A stretch of DNA of 64,000 nt, from assembly GCA_910587735.1 (NCBI GenBank), contig CAJUNT010000004.1, forward strand, positions 1 through 64,000, in the 5' to 3' direction. This DNA is from an uncultured Clostridia bacterium. Its GTDB lineage: Bacteria > Bacillota > Clostridia > Lachnospirales > Anaerotignaceae. Below are positions 43,241 through 52,672 of this stretch, in pieces; within the stretch, counting starts at the first letter, position 1, and each line of letters opens with the position of its first letter. The position numbers and the translations under genes are program-made. The notes beneath the pieces are model-generated. The model saw only the letters and a list, made by a program, of their open reading frames with translations. It ran no database searches and was not told where the DNA came from.

Positions 43241-43580
43241 GAGAGTAGGTTGAATGGTCGCACTTTTATTAAAAAAGTGAGGAAAGTCCGGGCTTCATAG
43301 AGCAGGGTGCCAGTTAACGGCTGGTGGAGGCGACTCTAAGGAAAGTGCAACAGAGATAAACCGCCTATATATCATATGGGTAAGGGTGGAAAGGTAAGGT
43401 AAGAGCTTACCGCTTTGCTGGTAACAGCTAAGGCTATGTAAACCCCACTTGAAGCAAGGCGAAAGGAACAAATAAAGGATGGCTCGTTCTGTTCCGCAAA
43501 AAAGCCGCATGATGATACTGGTGACAGTATACCAAGATAGATGACCATTCACGACAGAACCCGGCTTATAGACTTGCTCA
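43241..43580 (+). ncRNA. rnpB: RNase P RNA
   Basis: About 340 nt. The universally conserved segments are present: GAGGAAAGTCCGGGC near the 5' side, GCGAAAGGAAC-like and GCTAAGGCTATGTAAACCCC in the middle, and ACAGAACCCGGCTTATAGA near the 3' end, pairing to form P4 and the helical core. The 5' GAGAGTAGG end pairs with the terminal CTTGCTC. It is the catalytic RNA that matures the 5' ends of tRNAs with RnpA. Confidence 0.95.
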
Positions 43581-43584
43581 ATAT

Positions 43585-43614
43585 AAAAGTCCAGTATATA
43601 TACTGGACTTTTAT
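43585..43614 (+). terminator. rnpB terminator
   Basis: Perfect 28-bp palindrome AAAAGTCCAGTATA/TATACTGGACTTTT followed by a T-rich run. Confidence 0.85.
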
Positions 43615-43649
43615 ATTATCAAAAAATTTACAAAATTTATAATAAAGTA

Positions 43650-43684
43650 AATGGAACTGATAGTTAATATCAGTTCCATTTTTG
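43650..43684 (-). terminator. Terminator of the chemoreceptor gene
   Basis: AATGGAACTGATA pairs with TATCAGTTCCATT; A/T tracts on both sides allow action in both directions. Confidence 0.8.
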
Positions 43685-43690
43685 GTATAA

Positions 43691-45703
43691 TTAAGAAAGT
43701 TTGAATTTACTAATTTCTTTTTCCATTACTTTCGCTTGCCCAGAGAGTACATTTACAGCAGCAGATGTTTCTTCAGCAGATGCAGAATTTGTAGATACCA
43801 CAGAGGAAATTTGTTCAATACCTATTGTAATTTGTGAAATAGCATTAGATTGTTCAGCAGCCATTTTTGAAATTTCATTTAATTCCTCAATAATAGAATC
43901 AGCACCAATTACTACTTTGTTCATAGCTTCAGCGGCTGTATGAGCAATTTTTGTACTTTCTGCAACAGCATCTATTGTTTGTACAATTAATTGTGTTGTA
44001 TTTTTAGCGGCTTCTGCACTTTTTCCAGCAAGATTTCTAACTTCATCAGCAACTACGGCAAAACCTTTTCCAGCTGTGCCAGCTCTTGCAGCTTCTACCG
44101 CAGCATTTAAAGCAAGTATATTTGTTTGGAAAGCAATATCTTCAATCGTTTTGATAATTGCCTCAATTTGTGAAGAAAATTCATTAATATGCTGTATAGA
44201 ATATAATACTTCTTTCATTTTTTTATCACTAATATCAATATGTTGTCCAACAGAAATTGCTTGTTGATTTGCATTTTCTGCTCTTTGTGCGCTTACTTCA
44301 ACATGGTGTGAAACATCATTAAGAGAAGCAGCAAGTTGTTCTACTGCACTAGCCTGTTCAGTAGCACCTTGTGCTAAAGAAAGTGCATTATCAGCCATAT
44401 GCATAGAATTTTCTAATACTTTATTAGATGATTTTGAAACGTGTCCTAATGTTTGTGTTAAATTTGTTCTAATTTCTAAAAGAGAATCTTTAATTTTAGA
44501 AAACTCGCCTGTATAATCATTTTCTAATGAAAAAATAAGATTTCCTAATGAAATTTGATTCAATACACTAGCAATTTCATCAATGTAAAGTATGTATTTT
44601 TTAAGCTGATCTACTGTTTTAGAAAAAGCAACGGAAACTTGCCCAATTTCATCAGAGGAGTGTGTATCCATTGTAATATCTAAATTACCGTCTGCAATAG
44701 ATTGTGCCGTATTTCTAAGTGATACCAAAGGTTTTATAAACATTTTAGAGAGTATAAATACGCAGATAGCTAATATCACTAAACTAATAAAAAATGCACC
44801 ATCAATTTGTTTAGTTATGCTGTGATATGCATGCATTGCCTCATCTTCTGGCATACAAGTTAATACCATAAAACCAGTATCTCCAATTTCTGTTAATGAA
44901 CCATAATATTTTTGATTTTCAATATCAAATGTGTAATTTGCATAAGCAGAAGAAGCAACAGCATTTTTCATATCATCTGAAAAATTTGTTTCTGAGAAAT
45001 TTAAATTTACATATGAACTATTTGGATGATATAAAATAGTTCCTGCTGGTCCTGTGCAAACAAGGAATCCTTCTTCACCTATTTTATAAGCACTCATGAT
45101 TTCAACAATACGATCAAGGCGAATATCAATAGCAGAAACACCAACTACATTATTTGTACCCTCTTCAAAAATAGGAGTAGCAACAGTCACGACCATCATA
45201 CCTGTGTTGATATCTGTATAAGGTAATGTAACAATTGTTTCACGCAATGTTGCAGCACTATACCAAGGTCTGGAAGCAATATCGTAGTTAGGACCAGTAA
45301 TATAACCATCAGACATCATAAATTGAGCAGAATCCAAATCAGCAACAAAAACAGATAATACAGTATCTGAATCAATAGACTGTTGTTTTATTAATGTATT
45401 TTGAACATCATTAAATAAAGGTGAATCAGCAAGTGCAGCATTTGGTAGAGTTTGAAGTAAAATTTGCTCTATCATAGAATCAGCAGCAATTGTTTCTACT
45501 TTTGAAATGTTTTGAGAGAAAAACTCATTTGCTTGATTGGCGACGGCGACAGCATCAGAAGATAACCGCTGTACAATAAGGTCTTGAGTAGATTTTCCAA
45601 CAGAATTTGTAATAAACATACCTGTTAAGATGAATACGATAAGACTAGGAACTAATATCCATCCTAGCATTTTAAATCGCAAACTGATGAATTTTTTTTT
45701 CAT
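43691..45703 (-). CDS. Methyl-accepting chemotaxis protein with dCache sensor
   Basis: 670 residues. First membrane helix about 12-32 (MLGWILVPSLIVFILTGMFI), extracellular dCache domain about 40-285 with SRPWYSAA and YTDINTGMMVVTVATPIFEE, second helix about 300-322, HAMP, then the signalling coiled coil with the tip EAARAGTAGKGFAVVADEVR. It senses an external ligand and controls CheA. No motility or che genes are nearby in the window. The ribosome site AAAGGGG lies in front of the ATG; the ligand-binding Asp/Arg/Tyr pattern hints at an amino acid but is not decisive. Confidence 0.95.
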   Translation of the reverse strand: MKKKFISLRFKMLGWILVPSLIVFILTGMFITNSVGKSTQDLIVQRLSSDAVAVANQANEFFSQNISKVETIAADSMIEQILLQTLPNAALADSPLFNDVQNTLIKQQSIDSDTVLSVFVADLDSAQFMMSDGYITGPNYDIASRPWYSAATLRETIVTLPYTDINTGMMVVTVATPIFEEGTNNVVGVSAIDIRLDRIVEIMSAYKIGEEGFLVCTGPAGTILYHPNSSYVNLNFSETNFSDDMKNAVASSAYANYTFDIENQKYYGSLTEIGDTGFMVLTCMPEDEAMHAYHSITKQIDGAFFISLVILAICVFILSKMFIKPLVSLRNTAQSIADGNLDITMDTHSSDEIGQVSVAFSKTVDQLKKYILYIDEIASVLNQISLGNLIFSLENDYTGEFSKIKDSLLEIRTNLTQTLGHVSKSSNKVLENSMHMADNALSLAQGATEQASAVEQLAASLNDVSHHVEVSAQRAENANQQAISVGQHIDISDKKMKEVLYSIQHINEFSSQIEAIIKTIEDIAFQTNILALNAAVEAARAGTAGKGFAVVADEVRNLAGKSAEAAKNTTQLIVQTIDAVAESTKIAHTAAEAMNKVVIGADSIIEELNEISKMAAEQSNAISQITIGIEQISSVVSTNSASAEETSAAVNVLSGQAKVMEKEISKFKLS

Positions 45704-46115
45704 AATAACAACCCCTTTATATGCTTTGGTAAAGAACTAATATAATAACAACAAAATTATATCAAATATTAAAGCATTTTTCAATATAATATAACAAAAT
45801 TCCCAAATATATATTATAGGGGTTATCAATATTGAATAAACAATTATTGTTATGTATGAAATAAAATACATAAAATAGTATAATTATGAATCAATAAAAT
45901 AATATTTATAGTGAATATATTACAAAATCAAAAAATAAATATAATGTAACAATGCTATGGGATGTCTAACTACACTATAAATAGAAAATAATATAATAAA
46001 AAATTGAACATTTGTAATAAAAATTGTAAATATTTTTTAAGAATTAATTTATACAGTTGTGATATAATTTTTGTATGAAATAAATAATATATCGTACAAA
46101 AAGGAGAGTGTGATT

Positions 46116-47687
46116 ATGAAAAAGAAATTTTTTGTATCAATGTTGTTATGCTTGGGTATATTGGGTAATTATCATGCAGCGTTTGCTATGGAAAAGGCAG
46201 ATGTAGAGCTATATTATTTGGGAAGAAACACCATGTTAGATAACCCTATTTATGTAGAAAATGATACTTATTTTGTACCATTAAGGGAATGTGCAGAACA
46301 AATAGGCTATGAAGTAAGATATACCCCTTCCGTTATTACATTAAAATATTTATATGATATCGGACAAGAAACAAAATATGATATAGAGAATCATAAAATT
46401 TTTAGATATGATAGAGAGATAGGCGAATGCGATATCAAAAATATAAATGGATTGAGTTACATAAGTATCAATGATTTTTATGGTACATCATTTGGTAAAA
46501 ATATTTATAATATAGAGCATGATGGCAAAAAAATCATTCAAATTCAATTATCTGGTAAGCCATATCAAAAAAGTGATTTTGAAAGTAGTCTTGAGCTTCT
46601 GAATGTAATAGAAAAAAATCAAAATGGAGTAATTTCTCCTATTAGTATGAAATTATCACTAGCTATGGTAGCAAATGGTACAACAGGACAAACACAAAAA
46701 GAAATATTGAATGTACTGGGATATGATACCATAGAACAATGTAATGATTTTGTTTCAAATGAAGTATTAAAATGGAAAGTAGAAGAAAGAAGGTCAGATT
46801 ATAAATATTTGAATGAAAATGAGGGCGGTATTCATTTTGCAAATAGTTTGTGGTATAACAGTGGTGATAAAAAGACAGAGAAAAATATTTTTAATGAGAA
46901 TTTTGTAAATTGTACGCATAGTATTTTTGGTGCTGTATCAGGCATTGTAACAAATGATACAGCAGTACCAACAATCAATGAATGGATAGAGCAACAAACA
47001 AATGGTATGATAAAAAATATGATTTCAGATGCTAATTTTCAAACAGCTTTAGTAAATACTATATATTTTAAATGCTGTTGGAAAGATGAATTTAAAAATG
47101 AAAATACTAAAAAAGGTGTTTTTTATAATATAGATAATACACAGTCAGAAACGGATTTTATGAATGCAATAAGAGATAATCAAATCTATTATTGTGAATC
47201 ATTTGGTTGGCAAATGTTAGGCTTGACATACAGTGACGAAAAATATACTATGTATTTGTTTTTGCCCGAAAAGGGAAAGGAGTTACAGATTGATGATAAG
47301 ACAATTAATGCACTCATGAAATTTCAAGAAAGTGTAAAAGTAGATATAACAATGCCTAAATTTAGTACAGAAGATATGTATGATTTTACAGATACATTAA
47401 AAGAAATGGGTATCAAAGGGATGTTTGAAAATAATGAAGATTTTAGTAATATGTATGTAGACAACAATGCAATGCATATCACAGATGTATTACAAAAAAC
47501 AAAAATCGTTGTAAATGAGCAGGGAACAGAGGCATCTAGTGGTGCAATGATGGCAACAAGAGGAGCAGACATGACAAAACCTGTAAAATTTCAAGCCGAC
47601 AGACCATTTATATATATGATTACTAAAAATACAAATGGTAAGCAAGAAGTGCTTTTTGTAGGACAATATGTAACAGCAAAACAATAA
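46116..47687 (+). CDS. Secreted serpin with N-terminal copper-amine-oxidase-like domain
   Basis: 523 residues from the ATG after AAGGAGAG. Signal peptide to AAFA (about residue 24). Residues about 30-150 match a copper amine oxidase N-terminal-like domain (YFVPLRECAEQIGYEV), a common cell-surface module. Residues about 165-523 are a serpin: NGVISPISMKLSLAMVANG, QTALVNTIYFKCCW, and the reactive loop VVNEQGTEASSGAMMATRGA, whose short-side-chain hinge is that of inhibitory serpins. P1 may be the Arg of ATR, suggesting trypsin-like targets. The 410-bp upstream gap (45704-46115) holds only AT-rich promoter-like sequence and a small hairpin near 45850. Confidence 0.92.
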   Translation: MKKKFFVSMLLCLGILGNYHAAFAMEKADVELYYLGRNTMLDNPIYVENDTYFVPLRECAEQIGYEVRYTPSVITLKYLYDIGQETKYDIENHKIFRYDREIGECDIKNINGLSYISINDFYGTSFGKNIYNIEHDGKKIIQIQLSGKPYQKSDFESSLELLNVIEKNQNGVISPISMKLSLAMVANGTTGQTQKEILNVLGYDTIEQCNDFVSNEVLKWKVEERRSDYKYLNENEGGIHFANSLWYNSGDKKTEKNIFNENFVNCTHSIFGAVSGIVTNDTAVPTINEWIEQQTNGMIKNMISDANFQTALVNTIYFKCCWKDEFKNENTKKGVFYNIDNTQSETDFMNAIRDNQIYYCESFGWQMLGLTYSDEKYTMYLFLPEKGKELQIDDKTINALMKFQESVKVDITMPKFSTEDMYDFTDTLKEMGIKGMFENNEDFSNMYVDNNAMHITDVLQKTKIVVNEQGTEASSGAMMATRGADMTKPVKFQADRPFIYMITKNTNGKQEVLFVGQYVTAKQ

Positions 47688-47704
47688 AAATATAGTGAAA
47701 ATAG

Positions 47705-47742
47705 ACAAAAGGAGTTATATAAAAAATATAACTCTTTTTACT
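47705..47742. terminator. Bidirectional terminator, serpin and AI-2E-family permease
   Basis: AAAAGGAGTTATAT pairs with ATATAACTCTTTT, lying between two convergent stops. Confidence 0.85.
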
Positions 47743-48832
47743 CTTTTTGATTATTTTGATGAAGTAATTTTTCAATGTCTACATTTTCTCCAGCTTGATA
47801 AACTGCTTTAAGCAATACAGCTAATATAGGTCCTATAATCATACCTAAAAATCCTATACATTTTAAACCGATATACATAGAAATCAATATCAATAAGGGG
47901 TGTAATCCTATTTGTGTACCAAGTATTTTAGGTTGCATAATTTGTCTCATAAAATTGACGCAAATATATATAATGATATATCCTACGGCAATAGAAGGAC
48001 TTCCCATAATCATATATATTACGGCACCAGGCCATAATATAAAGCCACTTCCAAAAAAGGGTAAAGCATCAATTAGACTAATGATAACACTTAAAAGCAG
48101 GGCGTATGGAGAGCGCAATATTAACAGCCCTATTACACAAATAGCAAATGTATAAAGCATAAGTATACATTGTGTTTTGATATAACCCACCACAGAATAT
48201 TTTAAATGTTCCTTTGCCTCTTTTAATTGTCCCTCAAATAGTGTATGAAAATGTTTTTGTGAAAATTCCGATATCAATGCCTTATCTTTTGTAAAAAAGT
48301 AAGCTGAAATTAAAGCAACAATAATAATCATAAATAAATTAGGAATTGCCTTTAAAATACTAAAAGATTGACTTCCTCCGCTTTGTATCAAAGAGGGAAG
48401 TGTACTCAAAATACCATTAAATGATGTATTGATATAAGGACGAACATCAACAGGTAAATGCTGTATTACATTATCTATATCATCAGATATTTTTTTAATA
48501 GAATTTTGAAGTTCATTAATATAAAATGGAAGATTTTCATAAAAAAGCTGTGCTTCTGTATATAATTTTCGCCACAATCCAAATACAATAACAGCGAAAA
48601 ATGCAATTAAAAGCAATATAGAAATTAAACTTCCTATCCAACGAGGAATATTTGCCTTATTTTCTAAAAAATTGACAAATGGTGTAAATAATAAACTAAA
48701 TAGCCAGCCTATAAAAAAGGGTGCTATGAATGTAAATAAATATTGAAAAAAAATATAGGCAGAAAGTATGCTTATGAATAATATACTGATATGTTGTATC
48801 AGTAATTTGTTTTGTTGTAAAAAATTTTTCAT
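47738..48832 (-). CDS. AI-2E family transporter
   Basis: 364 residues, eight or so membrane segments, with a central soluble helical region (LYENLPFYINELQNSIKKIS) and conserved ALLLSVIISLIDALPFFGSG and LILISMYIGLKCIGFLGMI. Related proteins include YdbI, YtvI and TqsA; some export autoinducer-2 or exchange Na+/H+. The substrate is not inferable. Ribosome-site AAAGGAATG before the ATG. Confidence 0.92.
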   Translation of the reverse strand: MKNFLQQNKLLIQHISILFISILSAYIFFQYLFTFIAPFFIGWLFSLLFTPFVNFLENKANIPRWIGSLISILLLIAFFAVIVFGLWRKLYTEAQLFYENLPFYINELQNSIKKISDDIDNVIQHLPVDVRPYINTSFNGILSTLPSLIQSGGSQSFSILKAIPNLFMIIIVALISAYFFTKDKALISEFSQKHFHTLFEGQLKEAKEHLKYSVVGYIKTQCILMLYTFAICVIGLLILRSPYALLLSVIISLIDALPFFGSGFILWPGAVIYMIMGSPSIAVGYIIIYICVNFMRQIMQPKILGTQIGLHPLLILISMYIGLKCIGFLGMIIGPILAVLLKAVYQAGENVDIEKLLHQNNQKE

Positions 48833-48859
48833 AGAAACATTCCTTTCTACAATATCGTG

Positions 48860-49309
48860 TTATTTATTATTTTTAAATGAAATTTGAAACATAGATTGTG
48901 GTAATGACAATATTAATATAGAGCCAATAGCAATAGCAGATGCAAGTTTTAAAGCCGCAACACCTTGTTCAAAACAGTATAAAAGGTCATTACTTAATAT
49001 ACCCGACATAGCATTATAAATATTCATACCAGGAACAAGAGGTAATATACCTGCAATATGATACATTGTAGAAGGTGCAAAACGTACAGATGAAAGATAA
49101 CGACATAGTGTTGTTACAGCAAGTGTTGCTAAAAATGTAGCAAATACTTGCTGTGAAAGCATTTGATTGACAAAAAAGTAAACTCCCCAGCTAACACTGC
49201 CACTTATGCCACAAAAAGGCAGTTCCTTTCTAGGAGCATTAAATATAATAGAAAATGCAATGCAAGCAAAAAAAGACATTATAACTTGAAAAACAAGATC
49301 CAAAAACAT
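48860..49309 (-). CDS. Threonine/serine exporter, small subunit (ThrE_2)
   Basis: 149 residues with four membrane segments, carrying VRFAPSTMYHIAGILPLVPG and AMSGILSNDLL, the usual ThrE_2 (DUF3815) marks. It pairs with the preceding cytoplasmic plus membrane subunit, whose stop codon touches its start. Together they form a threonine/serine exporter split in two, as usual in Firmicutes. Confidence 0.9.
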   Translation of the reverse strand: MFLDLVFQVIMSFFACIAFSIIFNAPRKELPFCGISGSVSWGVYFFVNQMLSQQVFATFLATLAVTTLCRYLSSVRFAPSTMYHIAGILPLVPGMNIYNAMSGILSNDLLYCFEQGVAALKLASAIAIGSILILSLPQSMFQISFKNNK

Positions 49310-50086
49310 TTACATTCCTCCAAATAAAGATAATATGCCATGATAACAGCTTAATACAACACCAACACCTCCAGCAATGGAAGTTGCTATTAAAAATGCT
49401 TCCATAATTTTGGATGTACCACTTAAAAAATTAGATTCCATAACATCACGTATAGCATTTGTTAATGTGACACCTGGAAGTAATGTCATAATACTGCCTA
49501 CAATAATTAGACTGTATTGGTTGCCCAATCCAGATAAATAAAAAAGCACGGCAAAAAAAGCAGTATATGCCCCTCCAAAAAGAGAACGCAAAAAATAGGG
49601 AACTTGTTTTGTAGATAAAAATGTCATAAAAAGCCCTAAAAGTATACCTGTTATAAAAGCACTTATGCTATCACCTAATGTACCTTTTAACATCAGTGTA
49701 AAAGCACCAGAAGCAACACCATAGGAAAGTATATTCCAAAAGCCAGAAAAAAGAGGCTCATTGTATATGGTATACAGTTCCTGATAGGCTTGCTCAATGG
49801 GAATTTCTCCCGATGTAAAACGTCTTGATAAATCATTTACACGACATATTTTAGCAAAATCTGTACTACGAGAAGGTGCTTTTCTGGACATAGTAAGACA
49901 GCCTGAAAGAGGACTATGTATACTTACTATAAGCACATTTGAAAATGTAATTGCTTCTGGAAGATTTTCTCCTCCCATAGCAAGAATACGCTCCATAGTA
50001 TCCTCAACTCTATGTGTTTCTGCACCTGCTGCCAACATAATTTCTCCAGCATCTAATGCTAAATTTAAAAGCATATTATCATCCAT
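49310..50086 (-). CDS. Threonine/serine exporter, large subunit (ThrE)
   Basis: 258 residues. N-terminal domain with DAGEIMLAAGAETHRVEDTM and TRSTDF-like KAPSRSTDFAKI, then five membrane segments including LGDSISAFITGILLGLFMTF and LLPGVTLTNAIRDVMESNFL. It is the DUF1212 half of ThrE. Its start is behind GAGGCTG, so translation may be weak. Confidence 0.92.
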   Translation of the reverse strand: MDDNMLLNLALDAGEIMLAAGAETHRVEDTMERILAMGGENLPEAITFSNVLIVSIHSPLSGCLTMSRKAPSRSTDFAKICRVNDLSRRFTSGEIPIEQAYQELYTIYNEPLFSGFWNILSYGVASGAFTLMLKGTLGDSISAFITGILLGLFMTFLSTKQVPYFLRSLFGGAYTAFFAVLFYLSGLGNQYSLIIVGSIMTLLPGVTLTNAIRDVMESNFLSGTSKIMEAFLIATSIAGGVGVVLSCYHGILSLFGGM

Positions 50087-50283
50087 ATAACAGCCTCTTT
50101 TCTATGTAATCATAAATATACTATCAGTATTTTCATTCTTTTTTAATATATTGGTAATAGTAAAAATATTATACTGCAATCTACTTTAATCAGCAACAAA
50201 AATAATCATAGCATATTGTGAAAATCATTTTTTGTTACAAATCAATAAATAAAGTATAAAAAATGAATTATAAAAAGTAAATG

Positions 50284-50312
50284 TTGACAAAATATATTTA
50301 TAATACTATACT
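50284..50312 (+). promoter_or_regulatory. Promoter of the thiamine-salvage operon
   Basis: TTGACA (50284-50289) and TATACT (50307-50312), 17-bp spacing, just upstream of the riboswitch. Confidence 0.8.
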
Positions 50313-50329
50313 TTGTATTATAAATAGTA

Positions 50330-50420
50330 ACTGCTAGGGGGGCCTTTTGTTGGCTGAGAAAGCATACCGCTTGACCCTTTGAACTTGACGTGGTTAGTAC
50401 CAACGAAAGGAAGCAACATT
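50330..50420 (+). ncRNA. TPP riboswitch (THI element)
   Basis: Contains the pyrimidine-sensing GGCTGAGAAAGCATACC segment and the diphosphate-sensing ACCCTTTGAACTTGACGTGG plus TTAGTACCAACG arm, in the right order. A hairpin terminator follows, so it should stop transcription of tenA and the transporter genes when thiamine diphosphate is high. Confidence 0.95.
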
Positions 50421-50432
50421 GTCTAAATATGG

Positions 50433-50476
50433 GCAAAAGTAAATTTCCTTTTGGGAAATGTGCTTTTGCTTTTTTA
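50433..50476 (+). terminator. Riboswitch-controlled terminator
   Basis: GCAAAAGTAAATTTCC pairs with GGAAATGTGCTTTTGC and is followed by T6. Confidence 0.85.
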
Positions 50477-50511
50477 TTTACAAAAAATTATAAAAGAAAG
50501 GATAGTAGTTT

Positions 50512-51171
50512 ATGAAATTATCAAAAGTATTATATGAAAGTGTAGAAGAAATATGGAAAAGTTATTTATGTCATCCATTTGTAAAACAGTTAGGAGAGGG
50601 AACATTGTCTCCAGATATATTTCGATATTATATGATACAAGATTATTTATATCTTTTGGAATATTCAAAAGTGTTTGCATTAGGTGTAGTAAAAAGCAAA
50701 CAAGAAAAATTAATGCGTAAATTTGCATCTATGGTTCATAATACATTAAATGGAGAAATGAACATACATAAAATATATATGGAAAGACTAGGTATTTCAG
50801 AGCAAGAAGTGAGTGAAGCACAGCAATCATTAGCAAATCGTTCTTATACAAGCTATATGTTGGAAGTAGCATATAATGGAGATGCATTAGGTATTTTGGT
50901 TGCTATATTATCTTGTGCATGGAGTTATCAAGTAATAGGGGAGCATCATGTAAATATACCAAATGCATTACAACACCCTTTATATGGGGAATGGGTAAAA
51001 GGGTATTCTTCAGAAGAATATAGAAAAGATACAGAAGAATTGATTGCATTAACAGATGAGTTAGGAAAAGATATTTCACAAAATAGAATAGAAGAATTAA
51101 AAACAGTGTTTATTCATTGTAGTCGTTATGAATATGCCTTTTGGGATATGTCCTATAAAAAGGAGATGTAA
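50512..51171 (+). CDS. tenA: TenA family thiaminase II / aminopyrimidine aminohydrolase
   Basis: 219 residues, all-helical TenA fold. Features include HPFVKQLGEGTL, YMIQDYLYLLEYSK with the family's Asp-Tyr, ILSCAWSYQVIGE with the catalytic Cys, and a C-terminal Glu in the last helix (RYEYAFWDM). It hydrolyses the amino group from thiamine breakdown pyrimidines, letting HMP be salvaged. It is the first gene after the TPP riboswitch and transport genes follow at 3-13-bp spacing. Confidence 0.93.
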   Translation: MKLSKVLYESVEEIWKSYLCHPFVKQLGEGTLSPDIFRYYMIQDYLYLLEYSKVFALGVVKSKQEKLMRKFASMVHNTLNGEMNIHKIYMERLGISEQEVSEAQQSLANRSYTSYMLEVAYNGDALGILVAILSCAWSYQVIGEHHVNIPNALQHPLYGEWVKGYSSEEYRKDTEELIALTDELGKDISQNRIEELKTVFIHCSRYEYAFWDMSYKKEM

Positions 51172-51174
51172 AAC

Positions 51175-51915
51175 GTGTTAGAATTTCAAAATGTAAGTTT
51201 TCAGTATGCACAATATGAACAGGTAATGATGAAGGAGTTGAGTTTTTGTGTAGAAAATGGGGAATTTGTTTCTATCATTGGAGCAAGTGGATGTGGAAAA
51301 AGCACCATATTTCGTTTAATCAATGGATTAGAAAAACCACAAAAGGGAGAAATACTGATTGATGGTAAGCCAATACAACAAATAAAACAATATAGTGCTT
51401 TTATGCCCCAAAAAGATTTACTTTTTCCATGGAAAAATATTGAGAAAAATATTTGTTTACCTATGGAATTGCAAAAAGTACCCAAAAAGGAACAACAGCA
51501 AAAATGTTATGAAGTATTGAAAGAAGTAGGACTTTTAGAATATGCTAAAAAATATCCTAAAGAATTATCAGGAGGAATGAAACAAAGGATTTCTTTTGCA
51601 AGAACACTTTTAGCAGGGGCAGAAATGCTTTTGTTGGACGAGCCTTTTAGTGCATTAGATTTTTTAACACGTGTAGATATGCAAGAATGGCTTTTGAAAC
51701 AATGGCTTCATTTTCATAAAACAATATTATTTATAACACATGATGTAGAGGAGGCAATATTTTTATCAAAATATATATTTGTAATACAAGAAAGACCTTT
51801 TTCTCATATGACAAAAATAGAAGTACCATTACCTCCTGATAGAAAAAGAGAAGATTTAAAAAAACAAAATATTGTAGAATTGAAAGAACAGCTTATTGAA
51901 AAATTAAGACAGTAA
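51175..51915 (+). CDS. ABC transporter ATPase, thiamine-precursor uptake
   Basis: 246 residues from a GTG. Walker A IGASGCGKST, Q-loop FMPQKDLLFPW, signature LSGGMKQRISFAR, Walker B MLLLDEPFSALD and His switch ITHDVEEA. Belongs to the nitrate/sulfonate/thiamine-pyrimidine group (ThiZ/SsuB). Riboswitch control and the tenA neighbour imply a pyrimidine substrate such as formylaminopyrimidine. Confidence 0.92.
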   Translation: MLEFQNVSFQYAQYEQVMMKELSFCVENGEFVSIIGASGCGKSTIFRLINGLEKPQKGEILIDGKPIQQIKQYSAFMPQKDLLFPWKNIEKNICLPMELQKVPKKEQQQKCYEVLKEVGLLEYAKKYPKELSGGMKQRISFARTLLAGAEMLLLDEPFSALDFLTRVDMQEWLLKQWLHFHKTILFITHDVEEAIFLSKYIFVIQERPFSHMTKIEVPLPPDRKREDLKKQNIVELKEQLIEKLRQ

Positions 51916-51928
51916 AGGAGAAAAAACA

Positions 51929-52672
51929 ATGAAAAAAAATATGCCAGCTTTCATTTTGGGATTTTTGATACTCCTATTTTGGCAGTGTATTGCTATGGGT
52001 ATTGATGCAGCATATATATTGCCTTCTCCTTTGCAGATTATAGTAAAATTGTGGGAAATAAGAAGAATATTATTTTTGGTACATCTACCTGCAACAATGA
52101 GTGTTACATTTTTAGGGTTATTCATTTCTATTATACTAGGATTATTTTTAGCCATTATTATGGATATGAATACAAATATTGAAAATGCACTTTATCCTTT
52201 AATTGTTGCATCTCAAACCATACCAACAACAGCAATCGCACCGCTTTTTGTACTTTGGTTTGGTTATAGCATATGGAGCAAAGTGCTTGTAACAATATTG
52301 ATTACATTTTTTCCCATAGTCATAACAGTATATGATGGTTTGAAATCTACAAAAAGGGAAATGGAAGAATTACTAATAACATATGGCGCAAATAAAAAAG
52401 ATATATTTATAAAATTAAAACTACCTACAGCATTACCTGCATTTTTTTCAGCAATTAAAATGGCGATACCTATGAGTATTATTGGTGCAGCGATTGCAGA
52501 ATGGTTAGGAGCGCAAAGTGGGTTAGGCTATTTTAGCAAAAGAATGATGACACAATTAGATGGTGCAGGTGTATTTGCACCAATAGTATTACTTTCATTT
52601 GTGGCAATGGTAAGTGTTGCCATTGTAAGTATAATAGAAAAAAGATTAATTACATGGAGAAAGGAAATTTGA
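51929..52672 (+). CDS. ABC transporter permease, thiamine-precursor uptake
   Basis: 247 residues, six membrane segments, with the permease EAA-type motif in ELLITYGANKKDIFIKLKLP and SQTIPTTAIAPLFVLWFGY. ThiX/SsuC family. Ribosome site AAAGGAG. Pairs with the preceding ATPase and following binding protein. Confidence 0.92.
   Translation: MKKNMPAFILGFLILLFWQCIAMGIDAAYILPSPLQIIVKLWEIRRILFLVHLPATMSVTFLGLFISIILGLFLAIIMDMNTNIENALYPLIVASQTIPTTAIAPLFVLWFGYSIWSKVLVTILITFFPIVITVYDGLKSTKREMEELLITYGANKKDIFIKLKLPTALPAFFSAIKMAIPMSIIGAAIAEWLGAQSGLGYFSKRMMTQLDGAGVFAPIVLLSFVAMVSVAIVSIIEKRLITWRKEI

Noticed and set aside
45704..46115. Additional gene between the chemoreceptor and the serpin
   Set aside because: The 410 bp are dense in stops on both strands; only AT-rich promoter-like elements and one weak hairpin are present.
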